Source: WM-3-3 sp041660045 (lineage in GTDB: Bacteria > Pseudomonadota > Gammaproteobacteria > Methylococcales > Methylomonadaceae). Taken from it: 64,000 nucleotides of DNA. The position numbers were made by a program, and so were the translations under genes. The stretch is taken from assembly GCA_041660045.1 (NCBI GenBank), contig JBAZXA010000001.1, forward strand, positions 248,001-312,000, given 5' to 3'. Below, piece after piece: positions 1-8,813 of this stretch (its first letter is position 1; each line of letters begins with the position of its first letter). A model generated the notes under the pieces. The model made no database searches and was not told the DNA's origin. It saw nothing but the letters and a program-made list of their open reading frames with translations.

Positions 1-781
1 TGGATTCAACTGCCCCCGTTAAAGGGTAGCAACCCAAAGTACGGAAGCGTACCATTTTCATTTCAACCTTATCTTCTGCACCTATGGGCATGCGCTCGTC
101 ATCAACCATTATTAACATGCCATCTTTATTAACCACGGGGCGTTCTTTGGCAAAATAAAGTGGAACGATAGGAATGTTTTCCAGATGGATATATTGCCAA
201 ATATCCAGCTCTGTCCAATTGGATAATGGAAAAACGCGGATACTCTCGCCTTTATCAATTTTACCGTTGTAAATATTCCAAAGCTCAGGGCGTTGGTTTT
301 TAGGATCCCAGCGGTGGTTAGTGTCTCTAAATGAATACACCCGTTCTTTAGCCCGTGACTTTTCTTCGTCGCGACGCGCCCCACCAAATGCTGCATCAAA
401 CTGATATTTATTCAATGCTTGTTTTAGGCCTTCAGTTTTCATAACATCAGTGTGTTTTTTGCTACCATGGCTGAATGGGCCTATGCCTTGGGCTACACCT
501 TCTTCATTAATATGTACTAATAGGTCTAGACCTAGTGTTTTAACCATCTTATCCCGAAATTCGATCATTTCTTTGAATTTCCAGGTGGTGTCTACATGCA
601 GTAAAGGGAAGGGCGGCTTTCCAGGATAGAAAGCCTTTATGGTCAAATGCAGCATAACAGCAGAATCTTTGCCGATAGAGTAAAGCATTACTGGGCGCTC
701 AAATTCGGCGGCAACTTCACGGATTATATGGATACTTTCAGCTTCCAGTTGCTTAAGGTGCGTGAGATTATAATCAGTCAT
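1..781 (-). CDS. cysD: Sulfate adenylyltransferase subunit 2 (CysD), 3' end cut off by window
   Basis: This is the small catalytic subunit of ATP sulfurylase. With the GTPase CysN it makes adenosine 5'-phosphosulfate from ATP and sulfate in cytoplasmic sulfate assimilation. The first 260 codons are visible and run off the left edge; E. coli CysD is about 302 residues, so roughly 40 residues are missing. The N-terminus reads MTDYNLTHLKQLEAESIHI, followed by the PP-loop-type motif YSIGKDSAVMLHL and the family segment FGGARRDEEKSRAKERV. The ATG at 781 is the natural start. cysN would be expected just beyond the left edge. It is divergent from the small unknown gene at 867 across an 85-nt spacer. 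Confidence 0.95.
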   Translation of the reverse strand, partial: MTDYNLTHLKQLEAESIHIIREVAAEFERPVMLYSIGKDSAVMLHLTIKAFYPGKPPFPLLHVDTTWKFKEMIEFRDKMVKTLGLDLLVHINEEGVAQGIGPFSHGSKKHTDVMKTEGLKQALNKYQFDAAFGGARRDEEKSRAKERVYSFRDTNHRWDPKNQRPELWNIYNGKIDKGESIRVFPLSNWTELDIWQYIHLENIPIVPLYFAKERPVVNKDGMLIMVDDERMPIGAEDKVEMKMVRFRTLGCYPLTGAVES

Positions 782-849
782 TAAAAATCCGTGGTTAGGT
801 ATAAGTTGATTTTGCTGACAATAGCAGGACAATTATTCTAATAGGTATA

Positions 850-862
850 GGCTTTTAAAGCC
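850..862. repeat. 13-nt inverted repeat in the cysD divergent spacer
   Basis: GGCTTTTAAAGCC is a 6-bp perfect inverted repeat around one T. It lies between the divergent cysD and the gene starting at 867, only 4 nt before that gene's TTG codon. It could be an operator or a chance AT-rich palindrome. Confidence 0.25.
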
Positions 863-866
863 ATAT

Positions 867-1289
867 TTGAGTACATCTTTGGTTACAGAAATGAGAAGAA
901 TATTAGGCTTAGACCATTTGCTAAACAAACAAGTTACCGGGTATGTGGAATATAGCCACATGTTTTTGGCAGAGTTAGCTAATGCAACGATGAAAATACA
1001 AGGTATTAGGGAAACTGTGCCGATTACGGTCGCTGAACTGAAATTATTGGATGATGGGTTATTTTATGACCGATACTCTCAGCGTATCGACTTATTGTTT
1101 GTTGGCAGGATTCTTCACGCTGAGGTGCCTTTAAGTTACGCCATACAAGGGGAATCAATAGTGGTTACTGGGCGTTGCTCGACGATTAAACAAGTGTGTG
1201 GCGTTGATTTATTATTAAATGAGAGTTATACAGGGTGCATGGGTGACATCATAAGACAAAAATTTAGTCTTGCTATTAATAACCTTTAA
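867..1289 (+). CDS. Hypothetical protein, 140 aa
   Basis: I do not recognise this protein. It has 140 residues from a TTG codon at 867, or 132 from the ATG at 891 (MRRILGLDHL). Neither start has a convincing Shine-Dalgarno site. It has no signal peptide and no long hydrophobic stretch, so it is probably soluble and cytoplasmic. The centre has alternating hydrophobic strands and the C-terminal half has two cysteines (GRCSTIKQVCGV). Its stop overlaps the stop of the convergent diguanylate cyclase gene by 4 nt, which argues it is a real gene rather than a chance ORF. The divergent cysD neighbour says nothing firm about function. Confidence 0.6.
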   Translation: MSTSLVTEMRRILGLDHLLNKQVTGYVEYSHMFLAELANATMKIQGIRETVPITVAELKLLDDGLFYDRYSQRIDLLFVGRILHAEVPLSYAIQGESIVVTGRCSTIKQVCGVDLLLNESYTGCMGDIIRQKFSLAINNL

Positions 1290-2362
1290 GGTTGGGTAGT
1301 TTGGGGCTCGAAAAAATTGTCTATCACCACTTGATTACGGCCATTGTTTTTTGCTTGATAAAGCGCCTGATCAGCCCGGCCTATAAAACTTTCTGTGGTA
1401 TCACCAGCTTTTAATTTGGTAATGCCTACCGATACCGTCACTTTCCCGATAGACTCCGCTTTATCGGTTCGTTTTAATTGGCTAGTTTCAAGCAGTTTTC
1501 GAATATGTTCTGTTAAATTCAAAGCTTCGCCTAATGAGGTTTCAGGCATCAGCATAATAATTTCTTCGCCGCCATAACGGGCAATGATATGATTTTTTAA
1601 AGCATTTTTCTTCAGTAAAGAGCCAAAAAACTTCAGCACTTTGTCGCCAACTAAATGCCCAAATTTGTCATTGATGCGTTTAAAATTATCTATATCTAAA
1701 ATAGCCAAGCAAGTTTGGTTAGCGGAACAGCTATCTGTTTCTTCCAGTAGCTCAGACATTGCCTCTTCAAATGCGCCACGGTTAAGTAAGCCAGTTAAGG
1801 CGTCAGTTTTAGCCACCGTCCGGATATGCGTCAGCTCATTTTTTAACTGATCCATTTCCTTTTGTGCTTGTTCTAATTCTGATTTTAGTTGTTTACTGGT
1901 TTCGGTGAGTTGCTGAGTTTCTAGAACCATATTCGACAACAGCAACTGCAGTTTTTGAGGGTCATCCAACTGCTTCAAGGATTGCGAGGTGGCTGTGAAG
2001 TTTTGTGTCGCTAAAGTCGTTTTCTCACTGGTCTGGGAAACGCTTACAGAAATCCCTGAAATCAGCCGGTTTAATTCACTATTTATATTTTCAAAACATT
2101 CAACGGTAGAGTTGCAGATATGCGTTTTAAACAAATTAAGGCTAATGCCATAATCAAAACGTTGTTTATTAGCAATTAGGGTGTCTACGTCATGAATTAA
2201 TGAAGGATTATGGCCAATGGCGTAATCATAAAATATGGCATAGTTTATGGGATGCATTGCGATATTGTATTTTCCCATTAAAAAAAGGCTTTGCTTCAAA
2301 TAATGCCTATGTTCTTCTAAAGAGCCTTCGTAAACTGGTAAAAATGAAATTTGCGCTGCCAT
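1286..2362 (-). CDS. Diguanylate cyclase (GGDEF domain), soluble
   Basis: The 358-residue protein makes cyclic di-GMP from two GTP. Residues 1-130 form an N-terminal domain without membrane segments, about 140-185 is a glutamine/lysine-rich coiled coil, and about 186-345 is the GGDEF domain. The active-site signature is present as GGEEI at residues 264-268, preceded by the DALTGLLNR turn and the ILDIDNFKRIND metal-binding loop, so it should be catalytically active. I see no RxxD inhibitory site just ahead of the signature, so product feedback may be weak. It overlaps the convergent upstream gene by 4 nt. PilZ and HDOD genes elsewhere in the window fit a c-di-GMP-using lifestyle. The input signal is unknown. 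Confidence 0.93.
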   Translation of the reverse strand: MAAQISFLPVYEGSLEEHRHYLKQSLFLMGKYNIAMHPINYAIFYDYAIGHNPSLIHDVDTLIANKQRFDYGISLNLFKTHICNSTVECFENINSELNRLISGISVSVSQTSEKTTLATQNFTATSQSLKQLDDPQKLQLLLSNMVLETQQLTETSKQLKSELEQAQKEMDQLKNELTHIRTVAKTDALTGLLNRGAFEEAMSELLEETDSCSANQTCLAILDIDNFKRINDKFGHLVGDKVLKFFGSLLKKNALKNHIIARYGGEEIIMLMPETSLGEALNLTEHIRKLLETSQLKRTDKAESIGKVTVSVGITKLKAGDTTESFIGRADQALYQAKNNGRNQVVIDNFFEPQTTQP

Positions 2363-2713
2363 GTCTAGGTAAATTGTAATGGGGTTTTTGCTTAGCTTAG
2401 TGAATTTATAGGTAATTACAACAACAAGGTTTAATTGATGGCCTTTGTAAGCGTATTGCTTACTAAGTTTAGCATAAATAGATTCTTGTCTGTTTATTAG
2501 CGGTCAATTAATAATGTTAGAGTTGGATGTGCATGGTCTTTAAAATGTCATATAGCTGACCCAAAGTTGACATATTTCTTTAATACACTTTCAAAAATAG
2601 GCAAGGACGCCTTGGCAGCTTAGGCATACGATAGGATTCAAAGTTTTAAGTTGCAATTTAGGGATATACAGCTACCGACAACACTTAATTCAACTTTAGA
2701 CTACGAGATAAAA
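2363..2713. other. Non-coding spacer between divergent genes
   Basis: About 350 nt between the diguanylate cyclase gene (minus) and the PEP-CTERM gene (plus). A TTGACA hexamer at 2567-2572 points toward the plus-strand gene, but no good -10 box sits at normal spacing. No RNA gene or clear repeat was found. Confidence 0.4.
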
Positions 2714-3409
2714 ATGAAATTCACATTACTTCGCTTAGCGCTGCTAGGATTAGTGAGTATTTTCGCTATTTCTGGAACTGCGGCTGCTAGTGCGATTACC
2801 TTAAATTACGAAACGCTTGCAAATACGAATAACGGCAATCATGCTGTTACGTCTACATATACTACAAATGCACAGGTATTGACAATTCCAGGTTCTACTG
2901 GTTTTATCCGCACCTTTACTGCGCCACAAGCAATTATTCAAAACTCATTAGCCGGTAACGGATTTGGTTTTTTGGATACCTATTTATTTACCATTGATAG
3001 TGCAACAGTAAATTCAATTACATCAAGCATCGATTTAGGTAAATTTTTGGGAATTCAAAACCTAAGTGAACAACTTTTTTCATTTAATGAGAGTAACCCC
3101 GCGCAATTTAATGTCGAAGGCACACCGGTTGCCCTAGGCAATCCAATACAAAGTTTAACGGCATTAAACACAAATGGCAGCGGAGCAGTTGCCGTCATAC
3201 AGCAAACAAATTTAGCGACAGGCACTTATGCCTTACAAATTAGTGGTATTGCTACCGGCCAATTTGGTGGTACCTATGTAAGCGTGCTTAATTTGTCACC
3301 CAGCTTTGCACCCGTATCTACTTCTGCAGTACCTGTTCCGGCAGCGCTCTGGTTGATGGGTTCAGCTTTGCTGGGTATAGTTTCTGTATCTAAAAGAAAG
3401 CAAGTTTAA
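2714..3409 (+). CDS. PEP-CTERM sorting domain-containing exported protein
   Basis: The 231-residue secreted or surface protein starts at the ATG at 2714 (MKFTLLRLALLGLV...). An upstream TTG at 2651 would add 21 residues ahead of an otherwise normal signal peptide and is less likely. The signal peptide covers about residues 1-26. The middle is a Thr/Asn/Ser/Ala-rich beta-type region. The C-terminus carries the sorting signal VPVPAALWLMGSALLG, a hydrophobic helix, then a basic SKRKQV tail. This is the gammaproteobacterial variant of PEP-CTERM, read by exosortase/XrtA-type enzymes linked to exopolysaccharide. No exosortase gene lies in the window. A rho-independent terminator follows 22 nt after the stop, so this is a single-gene unit. 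Confidence 0.88.
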   Translation: MKFTLLRLALLGLVSIFAISGTAAASAITLNYETLANTNNGNHAVTSTYTTNAQVLTIPGSTGFIRTFTAPQAIIQNSLAGNGFGFLDTYLFTIDSATVNSITSSIDLGKFLGIQNLSEQLFSFNESNPAQFNVEGTPVALGNPIQSLTALNTNGSGAVAVIQQTNLATGTYALQISGIATGQFGGTYVSVLNLSPSFAPVSTSAVPVPAALWLMGSALLGIVSVSKRKQV

Positions 3410-3430
3410 TAGTTTAGGCTTTTAGCCCTT

Positions 3431-3457
3431 AGACCCTGTAAAACAGGGTCTTTTTTT
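3431..3457 (+). terminator. Rho-independent terminator after PEP-CTERM gene
   Basis: AGACCCTG / CAGGGTCT forms an 8-bp stem with loop TAAAA, followed directly by a run of seven T. It lies between convergent genes; the T-run is on the plus side, so it serves the PEP-CTERM gene. Confidence 0.88.
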
Positions 3458-3481
3458 AACGCAATGTATATGTCCAGTTTA

Positions 3482-5086
3482 TTACCCCAGTATATCTAAA
3501 GCTAAAGCTTCGGCAACTTTTATGCCATCCACACCCGCAGACAGTATCCCACCAGCATAACCAGCACCTTCACCAGCAGGGTAAATGCCTTTGATGTTAA
3601 TGCTTTGAAAATTTTCTTTGCGTTTAATGCGCACGGGTGATGACGTACGTGTTTCAACACCAGTCAGCACAGCATCAGCCATGGCAAAACCTTTAATTGC
3701 TTTGTCAAAAGCGGGTAAAGCTTCATGGATGGCGGTAATCGCATATTCCGGTAGCGCCGAATTTAAGTCACATAAATGTACGCCTGGAGTATAGGATGGC
3801 TGCACAGTGCCCAGATTCGTTGATGATCTGTTAGAGAGAAAATCACCGACCAGTTGCGCGGGTGCAAAATAATTTCCACCGCCTAATTTAAATGCTAGTT
3901 GTTCAAGTTGGCGTTGTAATGCGATCCCTGCCAATGGGGAATCTGGGTAGTCTTCCGGCGTGATGCCCACGACAATACCACTGTTGGCGTTACGTTCGTT
4001 GCGCGAATACTGGCTCATGCCATTGGTAACCACATGCCCGGCTTCAGATGTGGCCGCCACCACAGTACCGCCTGGGCACATGCAAAAACTATAGGCTGAG
4101 CGGCCATTTTTACAATGATGGACTAATTTATAATCAGCTGCCCCCAATAAGGGGTGTCCTGAATGACGGCCAAAGCGGCTATGATCAATAAGGGATTGAG
4201 GGTGTTCAATGCGAAAACCAATAGAAAATGCTTTTGCTTCAATATAAACACCGCGTTGAAACAGCATGTTAAAGCTGTCTCGGGCGCTGTGCCCCAAAGC
4301 CAGGACAAGATGGGAGCAATCAAGGTTCTCGCCATTAGCAAGAATGACGCCTTTAATTTGAGAGTTTTCTATGATGAGATCATCTACGCGGCTTTGAAAG
4401 CGTACTTCACCACCAAGAGACTCTATGGTAGAGCGCATATGCTCAATCATAGAGACCAACCTAAACGTCCCAATATGGGGTTTGCTGACATAAAGGATTT
4501 CTTCTGGTGCACCAGCAAGTACAAATTCGGTTAGTACTTTCCTGCCATAATGGTTGGGATCTTTAATTTGTGTGTACAGTTTACCATCAGAGAATGTGCC
4601 CGCCCCCCCTTCGCCAAACTGCACATTTGATTCAGGATTGAAGAGGCTTTTACGCCATAATCCAAACGTGTCTTTGGTGCGTTCGCGGACTTCTTTACCA
4701 CGTTCGAGAATAATCGGATTTAAACCCATTTGGGCAAGAATCAAGCCCGTAAATAAGCCACAAGGGCCAAAGCCGATAATGATCGGGCGTAATTTGGGTG
4801 GGTGTAGGGATTTTGCGACAAAGCGGTAATTGGTATCTGGCGCAATATTAATATGTGGGTCATTGTCAAAGCGCTCAAGAACAGTTTTTTCTAGCTCTGC
4901 GGCGAGTTGGACATCGATGCTGTAGACTAAAACAATAGCGTCACGTTTACGCGCATCATGGCCGCGACGAAACAGGCGGTAACTTAGAAGGTGCTCTGCT
5001 GCTATACCAAGGCGTTCTGTAATGGCCTCATCTAATTGCTTAGGGCTATGGTTTAGTGGAAGTTTAAGTTCAGTGATTCTTAGCAT
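3482..5086 (-). CDS. FAD-dependent dehydrogenase, COG2509-like
   Basis: The 534-residue cytoplasmic flavoprotein belongs to the uncharacterised FAD-dependent dehydrogenase family (COG2509). An N-terminal ferredoxin-like domain of about 95 residues precedes the dinucleotide-binding motif GFGPCG at 105-110. The family segment NVQFGEGGAGTFSDGKL follows, and there is a late FAD-contacting stretch GIYPAGEGAGYAGGI near the C-terminus. CPGG and a pair of GVETRTSSPV-type motifs also match the family as I know it. Length is typical. The substrate is not established. It is a stand-alone gene, convergent with the PEP-CTERM gene and divergent from the DUF2905 gene. Confidence 0.9.
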   Translation of the reverse strand: MLRITELKLPLNHSPKQLDEAITERLGIAAEHLLSYRLFRRGHDARKRDAIVLVYSIDVQLAAELEKTVLERFDNDPHINIAPDTNYRFVAKSLHPPKLRPIIIGFGPCGLFTGLILAQMGLNPIILERGKEVRERTKDTFGLWRKSLFNPESNVQFGEGGAGTFSDGKLYTQIKDPNHYGRKVLTEFVLAGAPEEILYVSKPHIGTFRLVSMIEHMRSTIESLGGEVRFQSRVDDLIIENSQIKGVILANGENLDCSHLVLALGHSARDSFNMLFQRGVYIEAKAFSIGFRIEHPQSLIDHSRFGRHSGHPLLGAADYKLVHHCKNGRSAYSFCMCPGGTVVAATSEAGHVVTNGMSQYSRNERNANSGIVVGITPEDYPDSPLAGIALQRQLEQLAFKLGGGNYFAPAQLVGDFLSNRSSTNLGTVQPSYTPGVHLCDLNSALPEYAITAIHEALPAFDKAIKGFAMADAVLTGVETRTSSPVRIKRKENFQSINIKGIYPAGEGAGYAGGILSAGVDGIKVAEALALDILG

Positions 5087-5211
5087 TTAAATAAAATATT
5101 TTTCGGTATATATATTTTTGTGAGCCACCACACATTTTATAGCAAACTCAGATTTTATGATGGGGTGGGTGTAGAATTTACCTATTGCGTTTAATCAAAA
5201 GAAACTTAAGC

Positions 5212-5427
5212 ATGGCAGACGGCGGATTATTTTTTAAATTAGGCCTTATTTGTATCTTAGTTGGCGTGGTTATTAGCTATGCGCCGTGGTTATTCAGTTG
5301 GTTTGGAAAGCTACCTGGGGATATACGGATGGAAGGTGAAAAATGGTTTGTATTTATGCCAATCACTTCTATGCTTATATCGAGCATAATTTTAACATTG
5401 CTATTGAATCTGTTTTTTCATAAATAA
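5212..5427 (+). CDS. DUF2905 small inner-membrane protein
   Basis: A 71-residue protein starting at ATG 5212 (MADGGLFFKLG). A TTG at 5185 would give 80 residues but breaks the usual short N-terminus. Two hydrophobic helices (about residues 8-28 and 46-68) flank the family signature GKLPGDIRMEGEKW, which is diagnostic of DUF2905. Function is unknown. In other bacteria the gene often sits near ruvB/queA, but not here. No strong ribosome-binding site is visible. Confidence 0.85.
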   Translation: MADGGLFFKLGLICILVGVVISYAPWLFSWFGKLPGDIRMEGEKWFVFMPITSMLISSIILTLLLNLFFHK

Positions 5428-5520
5428 TCAAACGCTTCAAGGTAATGTTTATATAGTGATTGAGTAAACGCTTTTTTAATAAAGATATTCCTGAAAAAGT
5501 TAATTAAATTTGGAATTAGA

Positions 5521-5909
5521 ATGGAAATACCAAAAGAAGTATTGCAAAAAAAATACTCGTTGTTGATGACGCTTCCTCGATGCGCAAATTAACTAAAGCG
5601 ATACTTCGCGAAGGAGGCTTTAGTCATGTTTTTGAAGCAGAAGATGGCCAAGCTGCGTTGACAATGATGAAAAAAATGAAAATTAATCTAGTCGTATGTG
5701 ATTGGAATATGCCAATTATGAGTGGTATGGATTTGTTTTTAGCGATAAAAGAAGATCCAGGTTTAAGTGAAACTCCTTTTATTATGTTAACTTCTGCGTC
5801 GGAGGGTAGTAATGTTAAGGAAGCTATTGTTGCTGGTATTACCGCTTACATGATTAAACCTTATAAGCCTATAGACTTAATTAAAAAAATTGTCAGCAAG
5901 TTGGTTTAG
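5521..5909 (+). CDS. CheY-like response regulator with apparent 5' frameshift
   Basis: This is a stand-alone receiver domain. From the ATG at 5580 the frame encodes 109 residues with the phospho-acceptor Asp at residue 41 (VVCDWNMPIMSG), the conserved LTSAS segment and the Lys of MIKPYKP. That start misses beta-strand 1 and the acidic pocket. These are encoded just upstream in the same frame as KILVVDDASS, yet that frame has no ATG/GTG/TTG back to the stop at 5517. A good ATG at 5521 with GGA 6 nt before it reads MEIPKEVLQKK, then leaves the frame in the A8 run at 5546-5553. One extra A would join the two into a normal 129-residue receiver. So this is a sequencing or assembly indel, slippage, a non-canonical ATT start at 5541, or a real inactivating mutation. 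Confidence 0.75.
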
Positions 5910-5953
5910 CTCAAATTTAGGTTAAGGTGAGAAACATCGCTCATCTTCATAGT

Positions 5954-5986
5954 CTAAAAGTCGGATCTCACAGATCCGCCTTTTAG
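5954..5986 (+). terminator. Long hairpin after response regulator
   Basis: CTAAAAG-T-CGGATCT and AGATCCG-C-CTTTTAG pair as a 14-bp stem with one mismatch and a CAC loop. The right arm ends in CTTTTAG rather than a full T-run, so it may terminate in either direction or be a 3' stabiliser. Confidence 0.6.
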
Positions 5987-6102
5987 AAGTATCGTTATAA
6001 AGTGACAAATTTAGCTAGTTTAATAAGGTTGCCCAGGGTTGCTAGTTTATGGCTTTATGACGTTTTGTCCCATATTAAAAGACTGCTGGCCTTATATAAA
6101 TA

Positions 6103-7428
6103 TTAAGTTTTATTACTGGGTTGTCGACGTTTGCCAATATTCTTTTTATTCCGTAAGCGCAGCTTTATTTTTTCCCCCGCAGTTTTGTGTAATTCTGTTT
6201 TTTTCTTGATACCCGCAGCTTTCCCCGAAGCCTTTAGTTTTTTTGGGCCTTTGTAATTTCCTTCCAAGCCTTCAATTACTCGACGCTTGAATTTTTGTTT
6301 TAAAAAACGCTCAATGCCAGCAGTTAAGTTCCATTCGGTGTCTTTAACCAATGCAATAGCTAAGCCTTTGTTATCAGCCCGTCCTGTGCGGCCAATTCGA
6401 TGCACGTAATCTACGCCATTTCTGGGGATGTCAAAATTAATAACTAAATCGATGCCTTTAACATCTAAACCTCTAGCGGCTACATCAGTGGCAACGAGCA
6501 CATTAATTTCCCCAGCATTGTAAAGCGACATTATTCTATTACGTTCTTTTTGGTCAAGATCACCATGTAAACTACCTACCCGAAGCTTTTGTCCACGTAG
6601 CGGGCCTTGTAATAAGGCAACTTGGGCTTTTGTGTTGGTAAACACAATAGCTTTGTCATAATTTTGATTTAATAATAACCAAGCTAATAATTGTTGCTTG
6701 TGATTTATGTCATCAGCGAGGATTAATTGTTGTTCAATATCGACATGGCTATCTTGCAAAGTGGTCAAAGTGACCCATTCTGGGTTCTTTAATATCTTAA
6801 AGGCTATTTTGTTTACACCGCTAGGCAAGGTTGCAGAGAACAGTAAATTTTGCCTATTGGGATTGCATTTATCAAGAATACTGAGGACAGCATCATTAAA
6901 TCCCATATCCAACATGCGATCGGCTTCATCCAGCACTAAAATGCTTATGTGGTTTAACATAAGGCTGTCTTGCTCTAATAGTTCGAGCAAGCGCCCAGGT
7001 GTAGCAATTAAAATATCGGGTGAATGATGCAGTTTATTTTGTTGTTGTTTAAAATCTTCCCCGCCGGTCACTAAGGCTATGTTCAAATTACAAAACTGGC
7101 TTAGTTGCTCAGATTGCTTGGCAATTTGGCGGGCTAGTTCGCGGGTAGGTGCTAAAACTAAGGCATGGATCCCGGCCGTTGGCTTAGCATTTGTAATTAA
7201 ATGCTGTAAAGTTGGCAATATAAAGGCTGCGGTCTTGCCGCTGCCTGTTTTCGCACTGACGAGTAGATCATGATGGTTGAGGGCTAAGGGTATAGTTTTA
7301 ATTTGTGTTAATGTCGGCTGGCTAAATGCCAGTTTTTCAATAGCCAACCGTAACGGTTCGGCTAAATGGAAATCAATAAAACCGATGTTTTCGTCGACTT
7401 CGGAAGGTAAAGGGGATGATGGTTGCAT
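6103..7428 (-). CDS. DEAD-box ATP-dependent RNA helicase (RhlE/SrmB type)
   Basis: The 441-residue cytoplasmic RNA helicase unwinds RNA duplexes, probably in ribosome assembly or RNA decay. Helicase motifs appear in order: Q-motif region near residue 37 (PTLTQIKTIPL), Walker A AKTGSGKT, PTRELA, TPGR, DEAD, SAT, then in the second RecA domain VATDVAARGLD and HRIGRTGR. The last 60 residues are strongly basic (KGPKKLKASGK, KLRLRNKKN), as in RhlE- and SrmB-like proteins that bind rRNA. The exact subfamily cannot be fixed by eye. It stands alone, divergent from the rhomboid gene. Confidence 0.93.
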   Translation of the reverse strand: MQPSSPLPSEVDENIGFIDFHLAEPLRLAIEKLAFSQPTLTQIKTIPLALNHHDLLVSAKTGSGKTAAFILPTLQHLITNAKPTAGIHALVLAPTRELARQIAKQSEQLSQFCNLNIALVTGGEDFKQQQNKLHHSPDILIATPGRLLELLEQDSLMLNHISILVLDEADRMLDMGFNDAVLSILDKCNPNRQNLLFSATLPSGVNKIAFKILKNPEWVTLTTLQDSHVDIEQQLILADDINHKQQLLAWLLLNQNYDKAIVFTNTKAQVALLQGPLRGQKLRVGSLHGDLDQKERNRIMSLYNAGEINVLVATDVAARGLDVKGIDLVINFDIPRNGVDYVHRIGRTGRADNKGLAIALVKDTEWNLTAGIERFLKQKFKRRVIEGLEGNYKGPKKLKASGKAAGIKKKTELHKTAGEKIKLRLRNKKNIGKRRQPSNKT

Positions 7429-7577
7429 TGTTCGGGAACTTAGGGCAAATAGATTGCTATAGTATAAGCTGTTAACGCTATAACAACTTAGTTATTGCAA
7501 AATATTGACGCTTGCTTTTAGCCAGCTAAGCTAGAAGGGTATACTTACAGAAACCTAGCATAAAGTGTGAGCCTTGA

Positions 7578-8270
7578 ATGATACCAATTAGAGATACGGC
7601 CCCGTGTTATTCAAAACCCTGGGTAAGCTGGGGGATCATGGTTTTATGCGTCCTCATTTTTGTTACTATGCAATTCATGCCGGAGCAGTTGAGCTTTCGT
7701 TTAGTAAACCAGTTCGGTATGGTTCCTATCCGCTATTCAGACCCAGATTGGGCACAGGCTTACGGCCTGCCTGAAGATTATGGCTTATCGTTTTTGACGA
7801 ATTTATTTTTACATGGTGGTTGGTGGCATTTAGTCATTAACATGTGGTTCATGTGGATATTTGCAGATAATATTGAGGATCGCATGGGGCACATTGGTTT
7901 TTTGATTTTTTTTCTTATCTGCGGGATTTTTGCTACGCTCTTGCAATGGTACTTCGATCCGTCCTTAGCTATACCAGTAGTGGGGGCATCTGGTTCTATT
8001 GCAGGGGTTTTGGCAGCTTATTTTTTTCTTTATCCATTAGCAAGGGTAATTATTTGGGTACCTGTTTTATTTTACCCATTATTATTTCCAGTCCCCGCGA
8101 TTGCCTTTCTAGGCGGGTGGGTGATCTTACAGCTACATGATGCCGTTACTTCCATTTTATTTAAAGATGTTGGGATAGGCGTGGCTTGGTGGGCTCATTT
8201 AGGCGGCTTTATTAGTGGTGGGCTACTTTATCGATTGTTCCTTTTAAAGTCTTGGGCTAATAAAAGTTGA
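7578..8270 (+). CDS. Rhomboid-family intramembrane serine protease
   Basis: The 230-residue protein has about six membrane helices and cleaves membrane-embedded substrates. The catalytic dyad is visible: Ser138 in GASG (136-139) and His207 in WAHLGG. The accessory His84/Asn88 pair of the HLVIN segment, which stabilises the oxyanion, is also present. A long hydrophobic loop region (about 150-195, RVIIWVPVLFYPLLFP) between the Ser and His helices marks the larger bacterial/archaeal subtype rather than GlpG. The start ATG is at 7578. Substrates are unknown. Confidence 0.92.
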   Translation: MIPIRDTAPCYSKPWVSWGIMVLCVLIFVTMQFMPEQLSFRLVNQFGMVPIRYSDPDWAQAYGLPEDYGLSFLTNLFLHGGWWHLVINMWFMWIFADNIEDRMGHIGFLIFFLICGIFATLLQWYFDPSLAIPVVGASGSIAGVLAAYFFLYPLARVIIWVPVLFYPLLFPVPAIAFLGGWVILQLHDAVTSILFKDVGIGVAWWAHLGGFISGGLLYRLFLLKSWANKS

Positions 8271-8390
8271 ACGGCTTAATTGGCTTTCGGGTATAATCCA
8301 CTAAGTAATTGGTGGTTATTAAAGATACTCTTATAATAATAACACCACCTCAGTCTAGGATTTTTTAAGTGTTATACCGGGATAAAAAAT

Positions 8391-8717
8391 ATGAAAAAAA
8401 TTAATCTGGCCATGGTTAAGCTAATCCAATTTATGGTATTTGTAATCTTTACTTTTGTGGTCGTGGCCTATTTTGGTGCTTTTGTTTTATTACCATTAGA
8501 CGCGGTTGCACTTTTGGTTAAATTGTTTTCGGCGATTGGCTTTAATAGTCTTTTGGCCGCCGTTATCGCTGTGCCTATAGTGGCATATTTATGCTTGATT
8601 ATCTATAAAACCCCTGGATTAGTTAACACGATTATTGAGACGGGTATCGATTTGGTTAAAACAGGCAAACTTAAAGTTGACGCCTTTAATGATATAGCCA
8701 ATGCAGTAAAAGGCTAA
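8391..8717 (+). CDS. Small inner-membrane protein, unknown function, 108 aa
   Basis: I do not recognise this protein. It has two strong hydrophobic segments (about residues 10-35 and 48-75) separated by a short loop, and an amphipathic C-terminal helix of about 25 residues with Lys/Asp. The ATG at 8391 is preceded by a purine stretch (GGGATAAAAAAT). A TATAAT hexamer at 8292-8297 lies upstream, with a weak TTGAAC at 8267 that is slightly too far away. A clear terminator follows at 8752, so it is a one-gene unit. Confidence 0.7.
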   Translation: MKKINLAMVKLIQFMVFVIFTFVVVAYFGAFVLLPLDAVALLVKLFSAIGFNSLLAAVIAVPIVAYLCLIIYKTPGLVNTIIETGIDLVKTGKLKVDAFNDIANAVKG

Positions 8718-8751
8718 ACAACAGTTCAATACATTAGCAATGTGATGCCAC

Positions 8752-8784
8752 AAGGCGTACCCTAATAAGGCACGCCTTTTTTGT
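8752..8784 (+). terminator. Rho-independent terminator
   Basis: AAGGCGT (8752-8758) pairs with ACGCCTT (8772-8778) across a 13-nt loop and is followed by a T-run to 8782. It ends the 8391-8717 transcript and lies 30 nt before the next gene. Confidence 0.75.
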
Positions 8785-8813
8785 AAACTTAACAAAAATA
8801 ATAAAGGTTTACC

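Noticed and set aside
2567..2572. Sigma-70 promoter for the PEP-CTERM gene
   Set aside because: A good TTGACA is present but no acceptable -10 at 16-18 nt, so I did not annotate it.
4163..4534. 123-codon plus-strand frame
   Set aside because: Lies wholly inside the FAD-dependent dehydrogenase gene on the other strand, has no ribosome-binding site or family features; it is a shadow.
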